The translations under genes were made by a program, and so were the position numbers. Under the pieces are notes generated by a model that searched no databases, had not been told where the DNA came from, and saw nothing but the letters and a program-made list of their open reading frames with translations. From Phytophthora quininea (taxonomy: Eukaryota; Oomycota; Peronosporomycetes; Peronosporales; Peronosporaceae), in assembly GCA_011947345.1 (NCBI GenBank), contig JAAVTG010000975.1, forward strand, positions 1 to 45,400: 45,400 nucleotides of DNA, read 5' to 3'. Of this stretch, positions 17,312-29,055 are shown piece after piece. Positions within the stretch are counted from its first letter, which is position 1. Every line of letters begins with the position of its first letter.

Positions 17312-20300
17312 TTAAAGATTAATACGCAGCGATGGTTGAAAGCTCTCAGATGATCGAGTTGACGGTGGTGGTGGCATGCGAGACGTCTGCGGCTGCGCTG
17401 TTTTGGTAGAAATGGAGGGTTGCCGAAGATCTTGCTGTTTGTGGAATGCTTGGTGCGGGCTTTGATGAGGAAGCTGGACGCGCTTCTGCTGTGTGGCGAC
17501 ACTTGTCGATTTTGCCGTAGCACCTGCACTGGGGTATGCACTTGTGCAGGATGTCGGTGCCTCTGTGTGTGTTGTTTTCGCGGACCAGCCCGTTGCCAGT
17601 GATGCGATCGGTTCAAAATCGTGGAGATCAAACTTTAGTCCCGTCCCCGAACGCTGGCGACTTGTTGACTGTCCACGACGCTGCCAATTCGCTTCGACTT
17701 GTCTCCTCAAGGCCGGTGTCAATCCAGACGGATCTTCGTCGAGATGCGACTCCGTTTGCCACGCATTTCTTTTGACTTGGGTTTTCACCGGTGACTGCTG
17801 ATTGTTGCTAGGAGGGCACGTAGATGAGGAGATCATATGCTGTCGCCACGTCTTGTTGTTGTGGACAACCGGATTCGACGTCTTGACTGCTGCTGTGTAG
17901 TGTCTTCTAGTGGCGGACATCAGTTGCTGCTGCTCTAGTCGCTGCTGAGTGAACCTTCCACGTGCACTATCGAGTTGTCGGATCTGGACGTGCAGTCTGT
18001 GCTCGCGAGCTTCCAAGTCGGCCTTAACGCGTTCCAATGCGCGTTCTCGGTCGGAAAAAGAGGTATCGGCGTTCTGCACCACGGCAGCTTGCTCTGCTAC
18101 GAGCTGCTCACGTGCTAGCAATTCTTGAGTGCCTGCATCCACTTTCTTTGCTAGAGCCACCACTTCTTGCGAGCGCTCGGCGAGTCGCGCTTCCGCTTGT
18201 TGAACTTCTTGCCGCAAGCTTTCGAGTGCTTGGAATTCGCCTTCGTGGCTGGCTAGTTCTTGCTCAAGGTCTTCTCGATCCGCTCGCAGCTCTCGCCAGG
18301 CATCTTCTAACTGAAGGCGCGACGCACGAAGCTCTTCGTGCTCGCGTTCGATTTCCAGCGCAGTCTGTTCCCGGAAGGCTGCAAACTCCGCTCGGGTCTC
18401 GTACAGTGCACGCTCGTCGCGTTCAAGCTGCGTTCGCCGTGTTGCAAGCCTCGCCTCGTAGATGCGAGCATCTTCCCGAGCTTCAGCGAGTTGCTGTCCC
18501 ATATAAGCTGCGTGAGAAGCTTCTTGGTCCCGCAACGCCGCAGTTTGAGCCTGCAGGTGGACGCTGAGTGCATCGAGACGCTGCTGCTCTTGTCTCAATC
18601 GCTCTTTGTCCTCGAGAGCTCCTTGTCGGGCATTGCGAGTGTTGGCTTCCAGTTCGCGCAGAAGTTCTGCCAGTTTGGCGCGTTCTTCTTCAGCGTGTTG
18701 AGCAGCTCGCTTCGAACTCCCTTCTAGAGAGGCGATGACGCGAAGTCGAGCTTCATCTTCAGCAGCTACGCGCGCTGCAGAGGTGTCATATCCCGGGCCT
18801 TCCTCGTTCACTTGTTGCGAGACGGCGAGTCGAGCTAATGCACGTTGTAGTTGTGCACTTAGAGCCTCAAGCGCGCTTCTCGCGATGACGTTCGAGCTGG
18901 TCGACTTCGTCATGCTCGGCAATTTTCCGTGCCAGCGTTAACTCGACGTCTTGAACCGCTTTCTTGGAACGTGATAATTCCTCACGAAGACTGCGCAGCT
19001 CGTTCTCCAGCAACTCGGCGCGGTGTTGATAACTGGCAGCGTCGTCTTTACTTGTTGCGGCGAGTTGATCCGCCTGCAATTTTTCGTTATTTGCTGTGGC
19101 GAGCTGTTGAACGAGCTGCGCATTAGCTGCGATGCGAGTTTCTAGCTGCTGTGAAAGCTGGTTGTTGGAGGCTTGTTGGATTTCTAGTTGCTGTGCAAGT
19201 TCGATGTTGGATACTTTTGGGCCTCTAATTGCTGCGAAAGTTGATTGTTGGAGAGCTGCTGAGCTTCCAGTTGCTGCGAAAGCTGGGCGGTTGAGGCTCC
19301 GTGAGATTCCAACTGCGACCTCAGCTCGTTGCTAGAAGCCGTTTGGGTTTCCAACTGCTGAGTGAGCTCATCAATTCTAAGCTGGAAGCCTGATCGCTCG
19401 CTTTCGAAAGCCGCAGTAGTTGCTGCCTCGCGCTCGTCGCAGTTACAAGCCGGAGCAGTTGGTTTCTGGTCTCCATCACTGTTGCGGTCTTGCGTCTGCA
19501 GCGACTCCGGTAATGGCATCGGTGGAGCTTCTGTTAGGATTGGATTGGTACTCGGGTGTTTGGCACCAGAACCAGCCAAGTCTTCATGATCTTCGTCGGC
19601 CTCAAATGATTGCGAGTACGAATTCCGGCGGCGTGGGCTCGGTGACGCAGCTGACACCGGTGACGACGGCAAAATCTCCTCCAGCAAGCTGTCCTTGGAC
19701 TGCTCGAACTCATTTTCACGGATCGCCAAAGCATTTGCGTTTATCGTCAAAGTTCTTCTTTGGCCTGGTGAGGGCAGGGTTTCAGGTCTGGCAACTGGCA
19801 CCTCTGGAACTGATGGCAGTGGCTGTGGTTGAGCTGATGAAGCTGGCGGCGACCTGATGAAATCGTCTTCTTTCCGAGACAACTCTTTCTCCGGAGATGG
19901 AGCATTGCTGCCAATGCCATTGTTTCGGCTTCGACGCCTTGATAGCGCCGGCTCACTGGACTTTGGAGGAGGGCATCGTTCAGTAGATCCATCAAAAGAC
20001 TGTCTCGTGCACTGGCAGCACTAGCCCCAGCATCTTCTGTCGAGGTCGGAGATTTGCTCGAGGTCGAAAGCGTGCGTGGTTGTGTTTGTGGCTTTGGTTC
20101 TTCCTGTCGTTGGATGGAGGTTTCGCGTGCTGAGAATTTTGATGCACTTGGGGCAGCGAAAAGCTCCGCCAGTAGATCATTTTGCTGCTTTGCGGGGTCC
20201 ACAATCACTTTCGGCGGAACTTCAGGTGTAATCTCCGCCTTCTCGTTCTTCTTCTCTTTGAAACTGGTAGTTGGATTTGTCGTTTGAATGGGCTCCTGCT

Positions 20301-21639
20301 CCTGCTGCTGACGTTGACTCCGAGAAGAACTCCGTGACTCCGTCAAGAATAAATCTGCAAGCAAATCACCTTTTGCTGACACGGGGGCTGCCTGCCGAGC
20401 GCCTCGAATGGTATCCTCATTGCTGTCTTCACTGTTTTTTCCTGTTGAGAAGCAACTTCGGAAGACCCTCTTGGTGTATTCGCAAAGAGGTCGTCAAAAT
20501 TGCTCTTCTTGCTGCTCGCACCGAAAAGTGAGTCTAAGGCTGAGCTCGACGATTTAGCAGTTGACCCCTGACTAAACGGGTCGTCTTCCATGGCACCAGC
20601 TTGCCTTCTGCCACCACGCAAGCCACCCCGACGCTCGGTTGTTGATCCCAGAAATGACAGCGACGACGAATCTTTGACTCCTTCGTCACCGTCTTGGAAA
20701 AAGCGGCAGATACCCCTTTCGTGGCATTTGTATCGGCATCATCGATCTCATTTGAGCTTGTATCGCGGCTGCTGTCGGCCTTCTTGGACCCTCGTACGGT
20801 TGGTTTATAGCTGGAGATCCCAAAATCATCGTCAAATTTACTAGTGTCGTCATTCATTGTCGTGACAGGCTCCGGCGACAACGGAGGAGACTCGAACGCT
20901 ACTCCGGAACCAACATCTCCGCTGTCAAAGCCTAACATTTTCGCGAACTCGTCGTCCATTCCTCCACTGGGCTTGGCATTCTTTCGTCTCGCAGCGGCAG
21001 CTGCAGCCATCTCCAGCTCAGCTGCGCTATCCCAGGTCTTCGACGACGGAGTCCATTCGTCCACCGCACTTCCAAAATCGTCGTCGTCAAACGTGGATTT
21101 CTTGGACTTGGACTTGCTCTTCTTCTTGCTACTGCTGGAGCTCTTGGACTTATCCTTATCCTTGGATTTCTTCTTTTTCTTTGAAGACGAATCGTCGAAC
21201 TTGTCTTTGGACTTGGACTTGCTTTTGCCGGAGCCGTCGCCGAGCAAATCGCCGACATCAAAATCGTCCATGTCAACATCGACGTTGGCACGAGCGCCAG
21301 TGATCGAGATGAGACCGCTAGTAAGGTCACTAGGGCCATCACGCTTTGCGCTTTTCCCTCCTGGAACGCCACCGATAGGTATGAGGTCGTCTAGTGGCAT
21401 ACCTCTTGCTGCCGAGGCAAGTGCAAAACTATCTCTCCATTGACGAGATGATGCGGACGCATGGGTTTCGTCGTCATGTTGGATCCACGATCGCAGGTGC
21501 CATTGATATACTTGGATTGGCGACTGCGAAAATCATAAAACGGTTTGACAGGGCGGGAGCTGGCCGCAAATAAGGATGATGCGGCACCTCGAGGCTCGTC
21601 AAAGCCGCTTGTTTGCGATTTAACCGATGGTGCTTTCAA
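17312..21639 (-). CDS. Large coiled-coil protein, tentatively FBF1-like (ciliary transition fibre)
   Basis: One long gene of about 1,440 codons read in six pieces. N-terminal part: D-D-L-I-P-I-G-G, a Ser/Lys-rich tract (21230-21070), and repeated short D-D-L-F / D-L-L-A-E-L-F acidic-hydrophobic motifs. From about 19450 to 17950 it is almost continuous coiled coil with Q-L-E-A-Q-Q-L repeats and long E/R/A/L heptads. The tail is Ser/Pro/Gln-rich and ends R-I-N-L. The layout (disordered start with DLF-type motifs, long coiled coil) resembles Fas-binding factor 1, a centriole/transition-fibre protein, which would suit a zoospore-forming organism; this is tentative. Five frame changes sit on A/T runs one base short (21425-21428, 20672-20674, 20435-20440, 19923-19925, 19215-19218), and one near 18890 in a CGCG tract. 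Starts at 21639 or 21477 are both possible. Confidence 0.55.
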
Positions 21640-22208
21640 GTCGTGGCGTACTAGCTCGAGGAGTTCTGGTAAGTTTCAATTTATTGCTGTTCTTGTATTG
21701 CATCATGGTAGCGGTGGTGGCAGCCAGTCGACCGTGTTCAGCCTCGTTGCTTCCAACTGCACCAAGAGAGCACGCTATCAGCACGTGCATCACCTCTCCT
21801 CTGGAGTATTTCACTGTGGTATTCCACATGGTTTTCGCTGCATTATCTTTGACGGGTGGAGCTGTGGCGTATGTTGGCCACATTGTGCTGGTTCGACTGA
21901 CTCGAGTCGCACTCTTGGTTTTTGCTGTAGCCTACGTTGGTCTTGCGGTCGGCGGGCTGGTTGAACACTTTTCGTCGACACTCCTGGCTATGCTGGAGCT
22001 GATTGCTGCACTCCTCACACTTGCACTCGGTGTTCCAAGTGGCTCGCTTTACGAACGAGAACTCCGCAGAGATCGACAGACTTTACCTGACGCTTTCGAC
22101 AGCGTTTTACCTACCAGAGTAGCATTTGCGAGTGGTAGCGACTCCGGCGCCCCTGGTCAGCAGTCGAGCACAGTGTTGCAAGAGAACAATTCTCGTTTGG
22201 CATGGTAG
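21627..22208 (+). CDS. Four-helix membrane protein, 193 aa, unknown
   Basis: Not recognised. Four hydrophobic helices: V-L-V-S-F-N-L-L-L-F-L-Y, Y-F-T-V-V-F-H-M-V-F-A-A-L, V-A-L-L-V-F-A-V-A-Y-V-G-L, and L-A-M-L-E-L-I-A-A-L-L-T-L. A polar cytoplasmic-type tail follows. Overall shape is tetraspan/MARVEL-like, without a diagnostic motif. The start codon overlaps the far end of the divergent coiled-coil gene; if that start is wrong, M at 21705 is an alternative here but loses half of helix 1. Confidence 0.5.
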   Translation: MVLSSRGVLARGVLVSFNLLLFLYCIMVAVVAASRPCSASLLPTAPREHAISTCITSPLEYFTVVFHMVFAALSLTGGAVAYVGHIVLVRLTRVALLVFAVAYVGLAVGGLVEHFSSTLLAMLELIAALLTLALGVPSGSLYERELRRDRQTLPDAFDSVLPTRVAFASGSDSGAPGQQSSTVLQENNSRLAW

Positions 22209-22239
22209 CGAGATCCATCCACACTGTGTTCCATTTTAA

Positions 22240-22560
22240 AGCTGGGGCTCTCATCCTGAAGCAATAGACTTCCAGTTGCGCCAAAATAGTCTCGTAAGTC
22301 CACGAGCTGGCCTCCCGATGGCCATATCAACAAATTGCATCGACGTCACCATTAAGGATTATGTGCGTGATTTCGTCCAAGACACTCGCGCAAAATAACG
22401 ATCCACAGCAGCGCAACACCAAAGACAGTCTCTGCAACAGAAAATTAGCGACTGCGGCGCGGAGAACGACAGATAAGTGCTCCAGATAAAAAGCGCTGCA
22501 GTCACGTTCCGCCAGCAGCAGCCTCCTGTTATAAAAACATTTTTCAAGCATTTGTAAATC
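22240..22560 (-). repeat. Degraded dispersed repeat, copy B
   Basis: Reverse-strand relative of 11261-11700. Shares exact 12-mers (22366-22377 and 22398-22409 on the complementary strand) in the same order, with about 20 bp deleted between them compared with copy A. No intact ORF. 22561-22761 holds only a TATA-like CGTATATAATGG near 22679. Confidence 0.45.
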
Positions 22561-22761
22561 GAGATAGGCTAAATCTCTAACCCCAACAAAAATATGGACA
22601 AAATTCGATCGCTGGATTGATACTCAGAAAACTGTAACGAATTTGTCAGGGTTTCATATGACTAGAACACGCGCTAAACGTATATAATGGCGAGGCAGAT
22701 CAAACGATTTCAACGTCGAATCGTCTAGCGGGACGGCCAGCAGACACATTTCGACTACAGC

Positions 22762-22766
22762 CAGGA
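22762..22766. repeat. 5-bp target-site duplication, left (cagga)
   Basis: Directly precedes the first LTR and is identical to 34796-34800 directly after the last LTR. Confidence 0.85.
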
Positions 22767-23017
22767 TGTAACGGAGTTGAACTCCGTTTACGACCTCATT
22801 GAGGTCATGGAGGTTTACTCAATGATCATGACCTCAGCGAGGTCGAGTTGATATGCATATTCAAGTTTACTTGCTAATTGAGGTAGCTCAGGTTTACTCT
22901 TAATTGACTGGCTGCAACAGAGCAGCAGAAGTAGGAAAACAAACTTTAGGCAAGTAAATATCAATACACTTTTCAATTTACCGTCCAAGGATAAAAGCTT
23001 CCTCTCGCTACATTACA
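22767..23017 (+). repeat. LTR 1 (type A, 251 bp)
   Basis: TGTAA..TTACA ends. Type A has CTCAATG in the mid U3 region. Contains hairpins ACGGAGT-tga-ACTCCGT and GACCTCA-t-TGAGGTC near its start, and ATAAAAG close to its 3' end as a possible TATA-type element. Confidence 0.85.
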
Positions 23018-23106
23018 TAGTAGCACTTGTCGTTGTCAAGTCCTCGACGTCCATCGAGCCGCCGAGTCCACGTTGCAGTTGAAGCCATCGAGCAACCATC
23101 GGGTCA

Positions 23107-23139
23107 CCTTCGCGTAACCTTCGCGTAACCTTCGAGTAA
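23107..23139 (+). repeat. Three 11-bp tandem repeats in the gag leader
   Basis: ccttcgcgtaa, ccttcgcgtaa, ccttcgagtaa, 30 bp before the gag ATG. The same triplet is present in all ten units. Confidence 0.8.
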
Positions 23140-23168
23140 CCTATACACCTTTTTCCTGCCCCACGACC

Positions 23169-23922
23169 ATGGAAGCTAGCCAAGTCCCCCAAACCTTCGG
23201 AGAAATGCTACAGTACTTCGCACAGCAGCAAGAACAATTCCACGCTCGCATGAATGAGCAAATCGCCGACCAAGCAGCACGGATGGAAACGTTGACGAGC
23301 AAGCCACCGGCTGCTCGGAAGGCTGAGCCCCCAAGTACCATGGAAGCCTCAATGAGGACCTGGAGCTCTGTTTTTTTTTACCGTTGAGCAGTACTACGCC
23401 GACTACCAACCCATAATGGTGGAGAACTCGGCTGCGTTCGTCACTATGGTGTCGTGCTACTTAGCACCGACACCGATGAACTGGTACAGGCAGTTCGTGG
23501 CAGACTGTGACCGTAATCAGGTTGTCCGCACTTGGGAGACCTTCAAGATTGCCATGCGGAAACGTTTTTACCCCTGATCACGAGTATTCTCTTCGTGAGA
23601 AGTTGTGTAAGATTACGCAACTCGGATCACTTCACGATTACGTGAGCGAATTTCAGGATGTACTGATTCAGTACAAACTCCCAATTTCTCCACTAGAACT
23701 ACGGTTCTACTTCCAGCAGGGTCTGCGGTCCGAGACCGCCCACCACCTCCGCGAACACCATCCAGCCACCCTGGATGAGACCATCGAGCTCTCCCTCCGA
23801 TTTGACCACGGAGTCAAGGGTGGGAGCACTCCCAGTGCAACCGCTGAGTGGATGCAACGGGCGACCTGCCATAAGTGCAAGCAGGTCGGCCACATCGCCC
23901 CCACTGTCCGTCGACAAAGTAG
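23169..23922 (+). pseudogene. gag, unit 1
   Basis: Gag-like protein of about 250 aa if read through. A coiled N-terminus (M-E-A-S-Q-V-P-Q-T-F) is followed by a retrotransposon-gag core (W-Y-R-Q-F-V, Y-V-S-E-F, E-L-R-F-Y-F-Q-Q-G-L) and the zinc knuckle C-H-K-C-K-Q-V-G-H. Three frame breaks at homopolymers: T9 at 23371-23379, C4 near 23572, and C5 near 23897, which removes the last knuckle Cys. Only this unit has Asp instead of Ala in I-A-D-Q-A-A. Confidence 0.75.
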
Positions 23923-23944
23923 GCTGCTCTTTGAAGCGGGGTCG

Positions 23945-24195
23945 TGTAACGGAGTTGAACTCCGTTTACGACCTCATTGAGGTCATGGAGGTTTACTCAA
24001 TGATCATGACCTCAGCGAGGTCGAGTTGATATGCATATTCAAGTTTACTTGCTAATTGAGGTAGCTCAGGTTTACTCTTAATTGACTGGCTGCAACAGAG
24101 CAGCAGAAGTAGGAAAACAAACTTTAGGCAAGTAAATATCAATACACTTTTCAATTTACCGTCCAAGGATAAAAGCTTCCTCTCGCTACATTACA
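23945..24195 (+). repeat. LTR 2 (type A, 251 bp)
   Basis: Identical in layout to LTR 1; shared 3' LTR of unit 1 and 5' LTR of unit 2. Confidence 0.85.
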
Positions 24196-24346
24196 TAGTA
24201 GCACTTGTCGTTGTCAAGTCCTCGACGTCCATCGAGCCGCCGAGTCCACGTTGCAGTTGAAGCCATCGAGCAACCATCGGGTCACCTTCGCGTAACCTTC
24301 GCGTAACCTTCGAGTAACCTATACACCTTTTTCCTGCCCCACGACC

Positions 24347-25101
24347 ATGGAAGCTAGCCAAGTCCCCCAAACCTTCGGAGAAATGCTACAGTACTTCGCA
24401 CAGCAGCAAGAACAATTCCACGCTCGCATGAATGAGCAAATCGCCGCCCAAGCAGCACGGATGGAAACGTTGACGAGCAAGCCACCGGCTGCTCGGAAGG
24501 CTGAGCCCCCAAGTACCATGGAAGCCTCAATGAGGACCTGGAGCTCTGTTTTTTTTTACCGTTGAGCAGTACTACGCCGACTACCAACCCATAATGGTGG
24601 AGAACTCGGCTGCGTTCGTCACTATGGTGTCGTGCTACTTAGCACCGACACCGATGAACTGGTACAGGCAGTTCGTGGCAGACTGTGACCGTAATCAGGT
24701 TGTCCGCACTTGGGAGACCTTCAAGATTGCCATGCGGAAACGTTTTTACCCCCTGATCACGAGTATTCTCTTCGTGAGAAGTTGTGTAAGATTACGCAAC
24801 TCGGATCACTTCACGATTACGTGAGCGAATTTCAGGATGTACTGATTCAGTACAAACTCCCAATTTCTCCACTAGAACTACGGTTCTACTTCCAGCAGGG
24901 TCTGCGGTCCGAGACCGCCCACCACCTCCGCGAACACCATCCAGCCACCCTGGATGAGACCATCGAGCTCTCCCTCCGATTTGACCACGGAGTCAAGGGT
25001 GGGAGCACTCCCAGTGCAACCGCTGAGTGGATGCAACGGGCGACCTGCCATAAGTGCAAGCAGGTCGGCCACATCGCCCCCACTGTCCGTCGACAAAGTA
25101 G
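24347..25101 (+). pseudogene. gag, unit 2
   Basis: T9 tract; C5 rather than C4 in the second run, so the mid frame differs from unit 1 but is still broken; C5 before the last knuckle position. Confidence 0.7.
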
Positions 25102-25123
25102 GCTGCTCTTTGAAGCGGGGTCG

Positions 25124-25375
25124 TGTAACGGAGTTGAACTCCGTTTACGACCTCATTGAGGTCATGGAGGTTTACTCCAATGATCATGACCTCAGCGAGG
25201 TCGAGTTGATATGCATATTCAAGTTTACTTGCTAATTGAGGTAGCTCAGGTTTACTCTTAATTGACTGGCTGCAACAGAGCAGCAGAAGTAGGAAAACAA
25301 ACTTTAGGCAAGTAAATATCAATACACTTTTCAATTTACCGTCCAAGGATAAAAGCTTCCTCTCGCTACATTACA
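25124..25375 (+). repeat. LTR 3 (type B, 252 bp)
   Basis: Type B carries one extra C (CTCCAATG) compared with type A. Confidence 0.85.
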
Positions 25376-25526
25376 TAGTAGCACTTGTCGTTGTCAAGTC
25401 CTCGACGTCCATCGAGCCGCCGAGTCCACGTTGCAGTTGAAGCCATCGAGCAACCATCGGGTCACCTTCGCGTAACCTTCGCGTAACCTTCGAGTAACCT
25501 ATACACCTTTTTCCTGCCCCACGACC

Positions 25527-26281
25527 ATGGAAGCTAGCCAAGTCCCCCAAACCTTCGGAGAAATGCTACAGTACTTCGCACAGCAGCAAGAACAATTCCA
25601 CGCTCGCATGAATGAGCAAATCGCCGCCCAAGCAGCACGGATGGAAACGTTGACGAGCAAGCCACCGGCTGCTCGGAAGGCTGAGCCCCCAAGTACCATG
25701 GAAGCCTCAATGAGGACCTGGAGCTCTGTTTTTTTTTACCGTTGAGCAGTACTACGCCGACTACCAACCCATAATGGTGGAGAACTCGGCTGCGTTCGTC
25801 ACTATGGTGTCGTGCTACTTAGCACCGACACCGATGAACTGGTACAGGCAGTTCGTGGCAGACTGTGACCGTAATCAGGTTGTCCGCACTTGGGAGACCT
25901 TCAAGATTGCCATGCGGAAACGTTTTTACCCCCTGATCACGAGTATTCTCTTCGTGAGAAGTTGTGTAAGATTACGCAACTCGGATCACTTCACGATTAC
26001 GTGAGCGAATTTCAGGATGTACTGATTCAGTACAAACTCCCAATTTCTCCACTAGAACTACGGTTCTACTTCCAGCAGGGTCTGCGGTCCGAGACCGCCC
26101 ACCACCTCCGCGAACACCATCCAGCCACCCTGGATGAGACCATCGAGCTCTCCCTCCGATTTGACCACGGAGTCAAGGGTGGGAGCACTCCCAGTGCAAC
26201 CGCTGAGTGGATGCAACGGGCGACCTGCCATAAGTGCAAGCAGGTCGGCCACATCGCCCCCACTGTCCGTCGACAAAGTAG
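25527..26281 (+). pseudogene. gag, unit 3
   Basis: Same homopolymer states as unit 2 (T9, C5, C5); units 2 and 3 are nearest relatives on this marker. Confidence 0.7.
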
Positions 26282-26303
26282 GCTGCTCTTTGAAGCGGGG
26301 TCG

Positions 26304-26554
26304 TGTAACGGAGTTGAACTCCGTTTACGACCTCATTGAGGTCATGGAGGTTTACTCAATGATCATGACCTCAGCGAGGTCGAGTTGATATGCATATTCA
26401 AGTTTACTTGCTAATTGAGGTAGCTCAGGTTTACTCTTAATTGACTGGCTGCAACAGAGCAGCAGAAGTAGGAAAACAAACTTTAGGCAAGTAAATATCA
26501 ATACACTTTTCAATTTACCGTCCAAGGATAAAAGCTTCCTCTCGCTACATTACA
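26304..26554 (+). repeat. LTR 4 (type A, 251 bp)
   Basis: Type A LTR between units 3 and 4. Confidence 0.85.
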
Positions 26555-26705
26555 TAGTAGCACTTGTCGTTGTCAAGTCCTCGACGTCCATCGAGCCGCC
26601 GAGTCCACGTTGCAGTTGAAGCCATCGAGCAACCATCGGGTCACCTTCGCGTAACCTTCGCGTAACCTTCGAGTAACCTATACACCTTTTTCCTGCCCCA
26701 CGACC

Positions 26706-27455
26706 ATGGAAGCTAGCCAAGTCCCCCAAACCTTCGAAATGCTACAGTACTTCGCACAGCAGCAAGAACAATTCCACGCTCGCATGAATGAGCAAATCGC
26801 CGCCCAAGCAGCACGGATGGAAACGTTGACGAGCAAGCCACCGGCTGCTCGGAAGGCTGAGCCCCCAAGTACCATGGAAGCCTCAATGAGGACCTGGAGC
26901 TCTGTTTTTTTACCGTTGAGCAGTACTACGCCGACTACCAACCCATAATGGTGGAGAACTCGGCTGCGTTCGTCACTATGGTGTCGTGCTACTTAGCACC
27001 GACACCGATGAACTGGTACAGGCAGTTCGTGGCAGACTGTGACCGTAATCAGGTTGTCCGCACTTGGGAGACCTTCAAGATTGCCATGCGGAAACGTTTT
27101 TACCCCTGATCACGAGTATTCTCTTCGTGAGAAGTTGTGTAAGATTACGCAACTCGGATCACTTCACGATTACGTGAGCGAATTTCAGGATGTACTGATT
27201 CAGTACAAACTCCCAATTTCTCCACTAGAACTACGGTTCTACTTCCAGCAGGGTCTGCGGTCCGAGACCGCCCACCACCTCCGCGAACACCATCCAGCCA
27301 CCCTGGATGAGACCATCGAGCTCTCCCTCCGATTTGACCACGGAGTCAAGGGTGGGAGCACTCCCAGTGCAACCGCTGAGTGGATGCAACGGGCGACCTG
27401 CCATAAGTGCAAGCAGGTCGGCCACATCGCCCCCCACTGTCCGTCGACAAAGTAG
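26706..27455 (+). pseudogene. gag, unit 4
   Basis: Unique 3-bp deletion near 26735 (loses one codon of T-F-G-E-M). T7 tract, C4, but C6 at the knuckle, so the full C-H-K-C-K-Q-V-G-H-I-A-P-H-C motif and its natural stop are read. Confidence 0.7.
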
Positions 27456-27477
27456 GCTGCTCTTTGAAGCGGGGTCG

Positions 27478-27729
27478 TGTAACGGAGTTGAACTCCGTTT
27501 ACGACCTCATTGAGGTCATGGAGGTTTACTCCAATGATCATGACCTCAGCGAGGTCGAGTTGATATGCATATTCAAGTTTACTTGCTAATTGAGGTAGCT
27601 CAGGTTTACTCTTAATTGACTGGCTGCAACAGAGCAGCAGAAGTAGGAAAACAAACTTTAGGCAAGTAAATATCAATACACTTTTCAATTTACCGTCCAA
27701 GGATAAAAGCTTCCTCTCGCTACATTACA
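27478..27729 (+). repeat. LTR 5 (type B, 252 bp)
   Basis: Type B LTR between units 4 and 5. Confidence 0.85.
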
Positions 27730-27880
27730 TAGTAGCACTTGTCGTTGTCAAGTCCTCGACGTCCATCGAGCCGCCGAGTCCACGTTGCAGTTGAAGCCAT
27801 CGAGCAACCATCGGGTCACCTTCGCGTAACCTTCGCGTAACCTTCGAGTAACCTATACACCTTTTTCCTGCCCCACGACC

Positions 27881-28631
27881 ATGGAAGCTAGCCAAGTCCC
27901 CCAAACCTTCGGAGAAATGCTACAGTACTTCGCACAGCAGCAAGAACAATTCCACGCTCGCATGAATGAGCAAATCGCCGCCCAAGCAGCACGGATGGAA
28001 ACGTTGACGAGCAAGCCACCGGCTGCTCGGAAGGCTGAGCCCCCAAGTACCATGGAAGCCTCAATGAGGACCTGGAGCTCTGTTTTTTTACCGTTGAGCA
28101 GTACTACGCCGACTACCAACCCATAATGGTGGAGAACTCGGCTGCGTTCGTCACTATGGTGTCGTGCTACTTAGCACCGACACCGATGAACTGGTACAGG
28201 CAGTTCGTGGCAGACTGTGACCGTAATCAGGTTGTCCGCACTTGGGAGACCTTCAAGATTGCCATGCGGAAACGTTTTTACCCCTGATCACGAGTATTCT
28301 CTTCGTGAGAAGTTGTGTAAGATTACGCAACTCGGATCACTTCACGATTACGTGAGCGAATTTCAGGATGTACTGATTCAGTACAAACTCCCAATTTCTC
28401 CACTAGAACTACGGTTCTACTTCCAGCAGGGTCTGCGGTCCGAGACCGCCCACCACCTCCGCGAACACCATCCAGCCACCCTGGATGAGACCATCGAGCT
28501 CTCCCTCCGATTTGACCACGGAGTCAAGGGTGGGAGCACTCCCAGTGCAACCGCTGAGTGGATGCAACGGGCGACCTGCCATAAGTGCAAGCAGGTCGGC
28601 CACATCGCCCCCCTGTCCGTCGACAAAGTAG
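27881..28631 (+). pseudogene. gag, unit 5
   Basis: T7, C4, and a lost A at the knuckle (C6 followed directly by TGTCC), which sends the frame into the next LTR, to a stop at 28738. Confidence 0.7.
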
Positions 28632-28653
28632 GCTGCTCTTTGAAGCGGGGTCG

Positions 28654-28904
28654 TGTAACGGAGTTGAACTCCGTTTACGACCTCATTGAGGTCATGGAGG
28701 TTTACTCAATGATCATGACCTCAGCGAGGTCGAGTTGATATGCATATTCAAGTTTACTTGCTAATTGAGGTAGCTCAGGTTTACTCTTAATTGACTGGCT
28801 GCAACAGAGCAGCAGAAGTAGGAAAACAAACTTTAGGCAAGTAAATATCAATACACTTTTCAATTTACCGTCCAAGGATAAAAGCTTCCTCTCGCTACAT
28901 TACA
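28654..28904 (+). repeat. LTR 6 (type A, 251 bp)
   Basis: Type A LTR between units 5 and 6. Confidence 0.85.
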
Positions 28905-29055
28905 TAGTAGCACTTGTCGTTGTCAAGTCCTCGACGTCCATCGAGCCGCCGAGTCCACGTTGCAGTTGAAGCCATCGAGCAACCATCGGGTCACCTTCGC
29001 GTAACCTTCGCGTAACCTTCGAGTAACCTATACACCTTTTTCCTGCCCCACGACC

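Noticed and set aside
17420..18567. Several plus-strand ORFs of 60-176 aa opposite the coiled-coil gene
   Set aside because: Antisense shadows of regular coiled-coil codons.
23018..23040. A specific tRNA primer-binding site after the LTR
   Set aside because: TAGTAGCACTTG does not match a tRNA 3' end that I can name with confidence.
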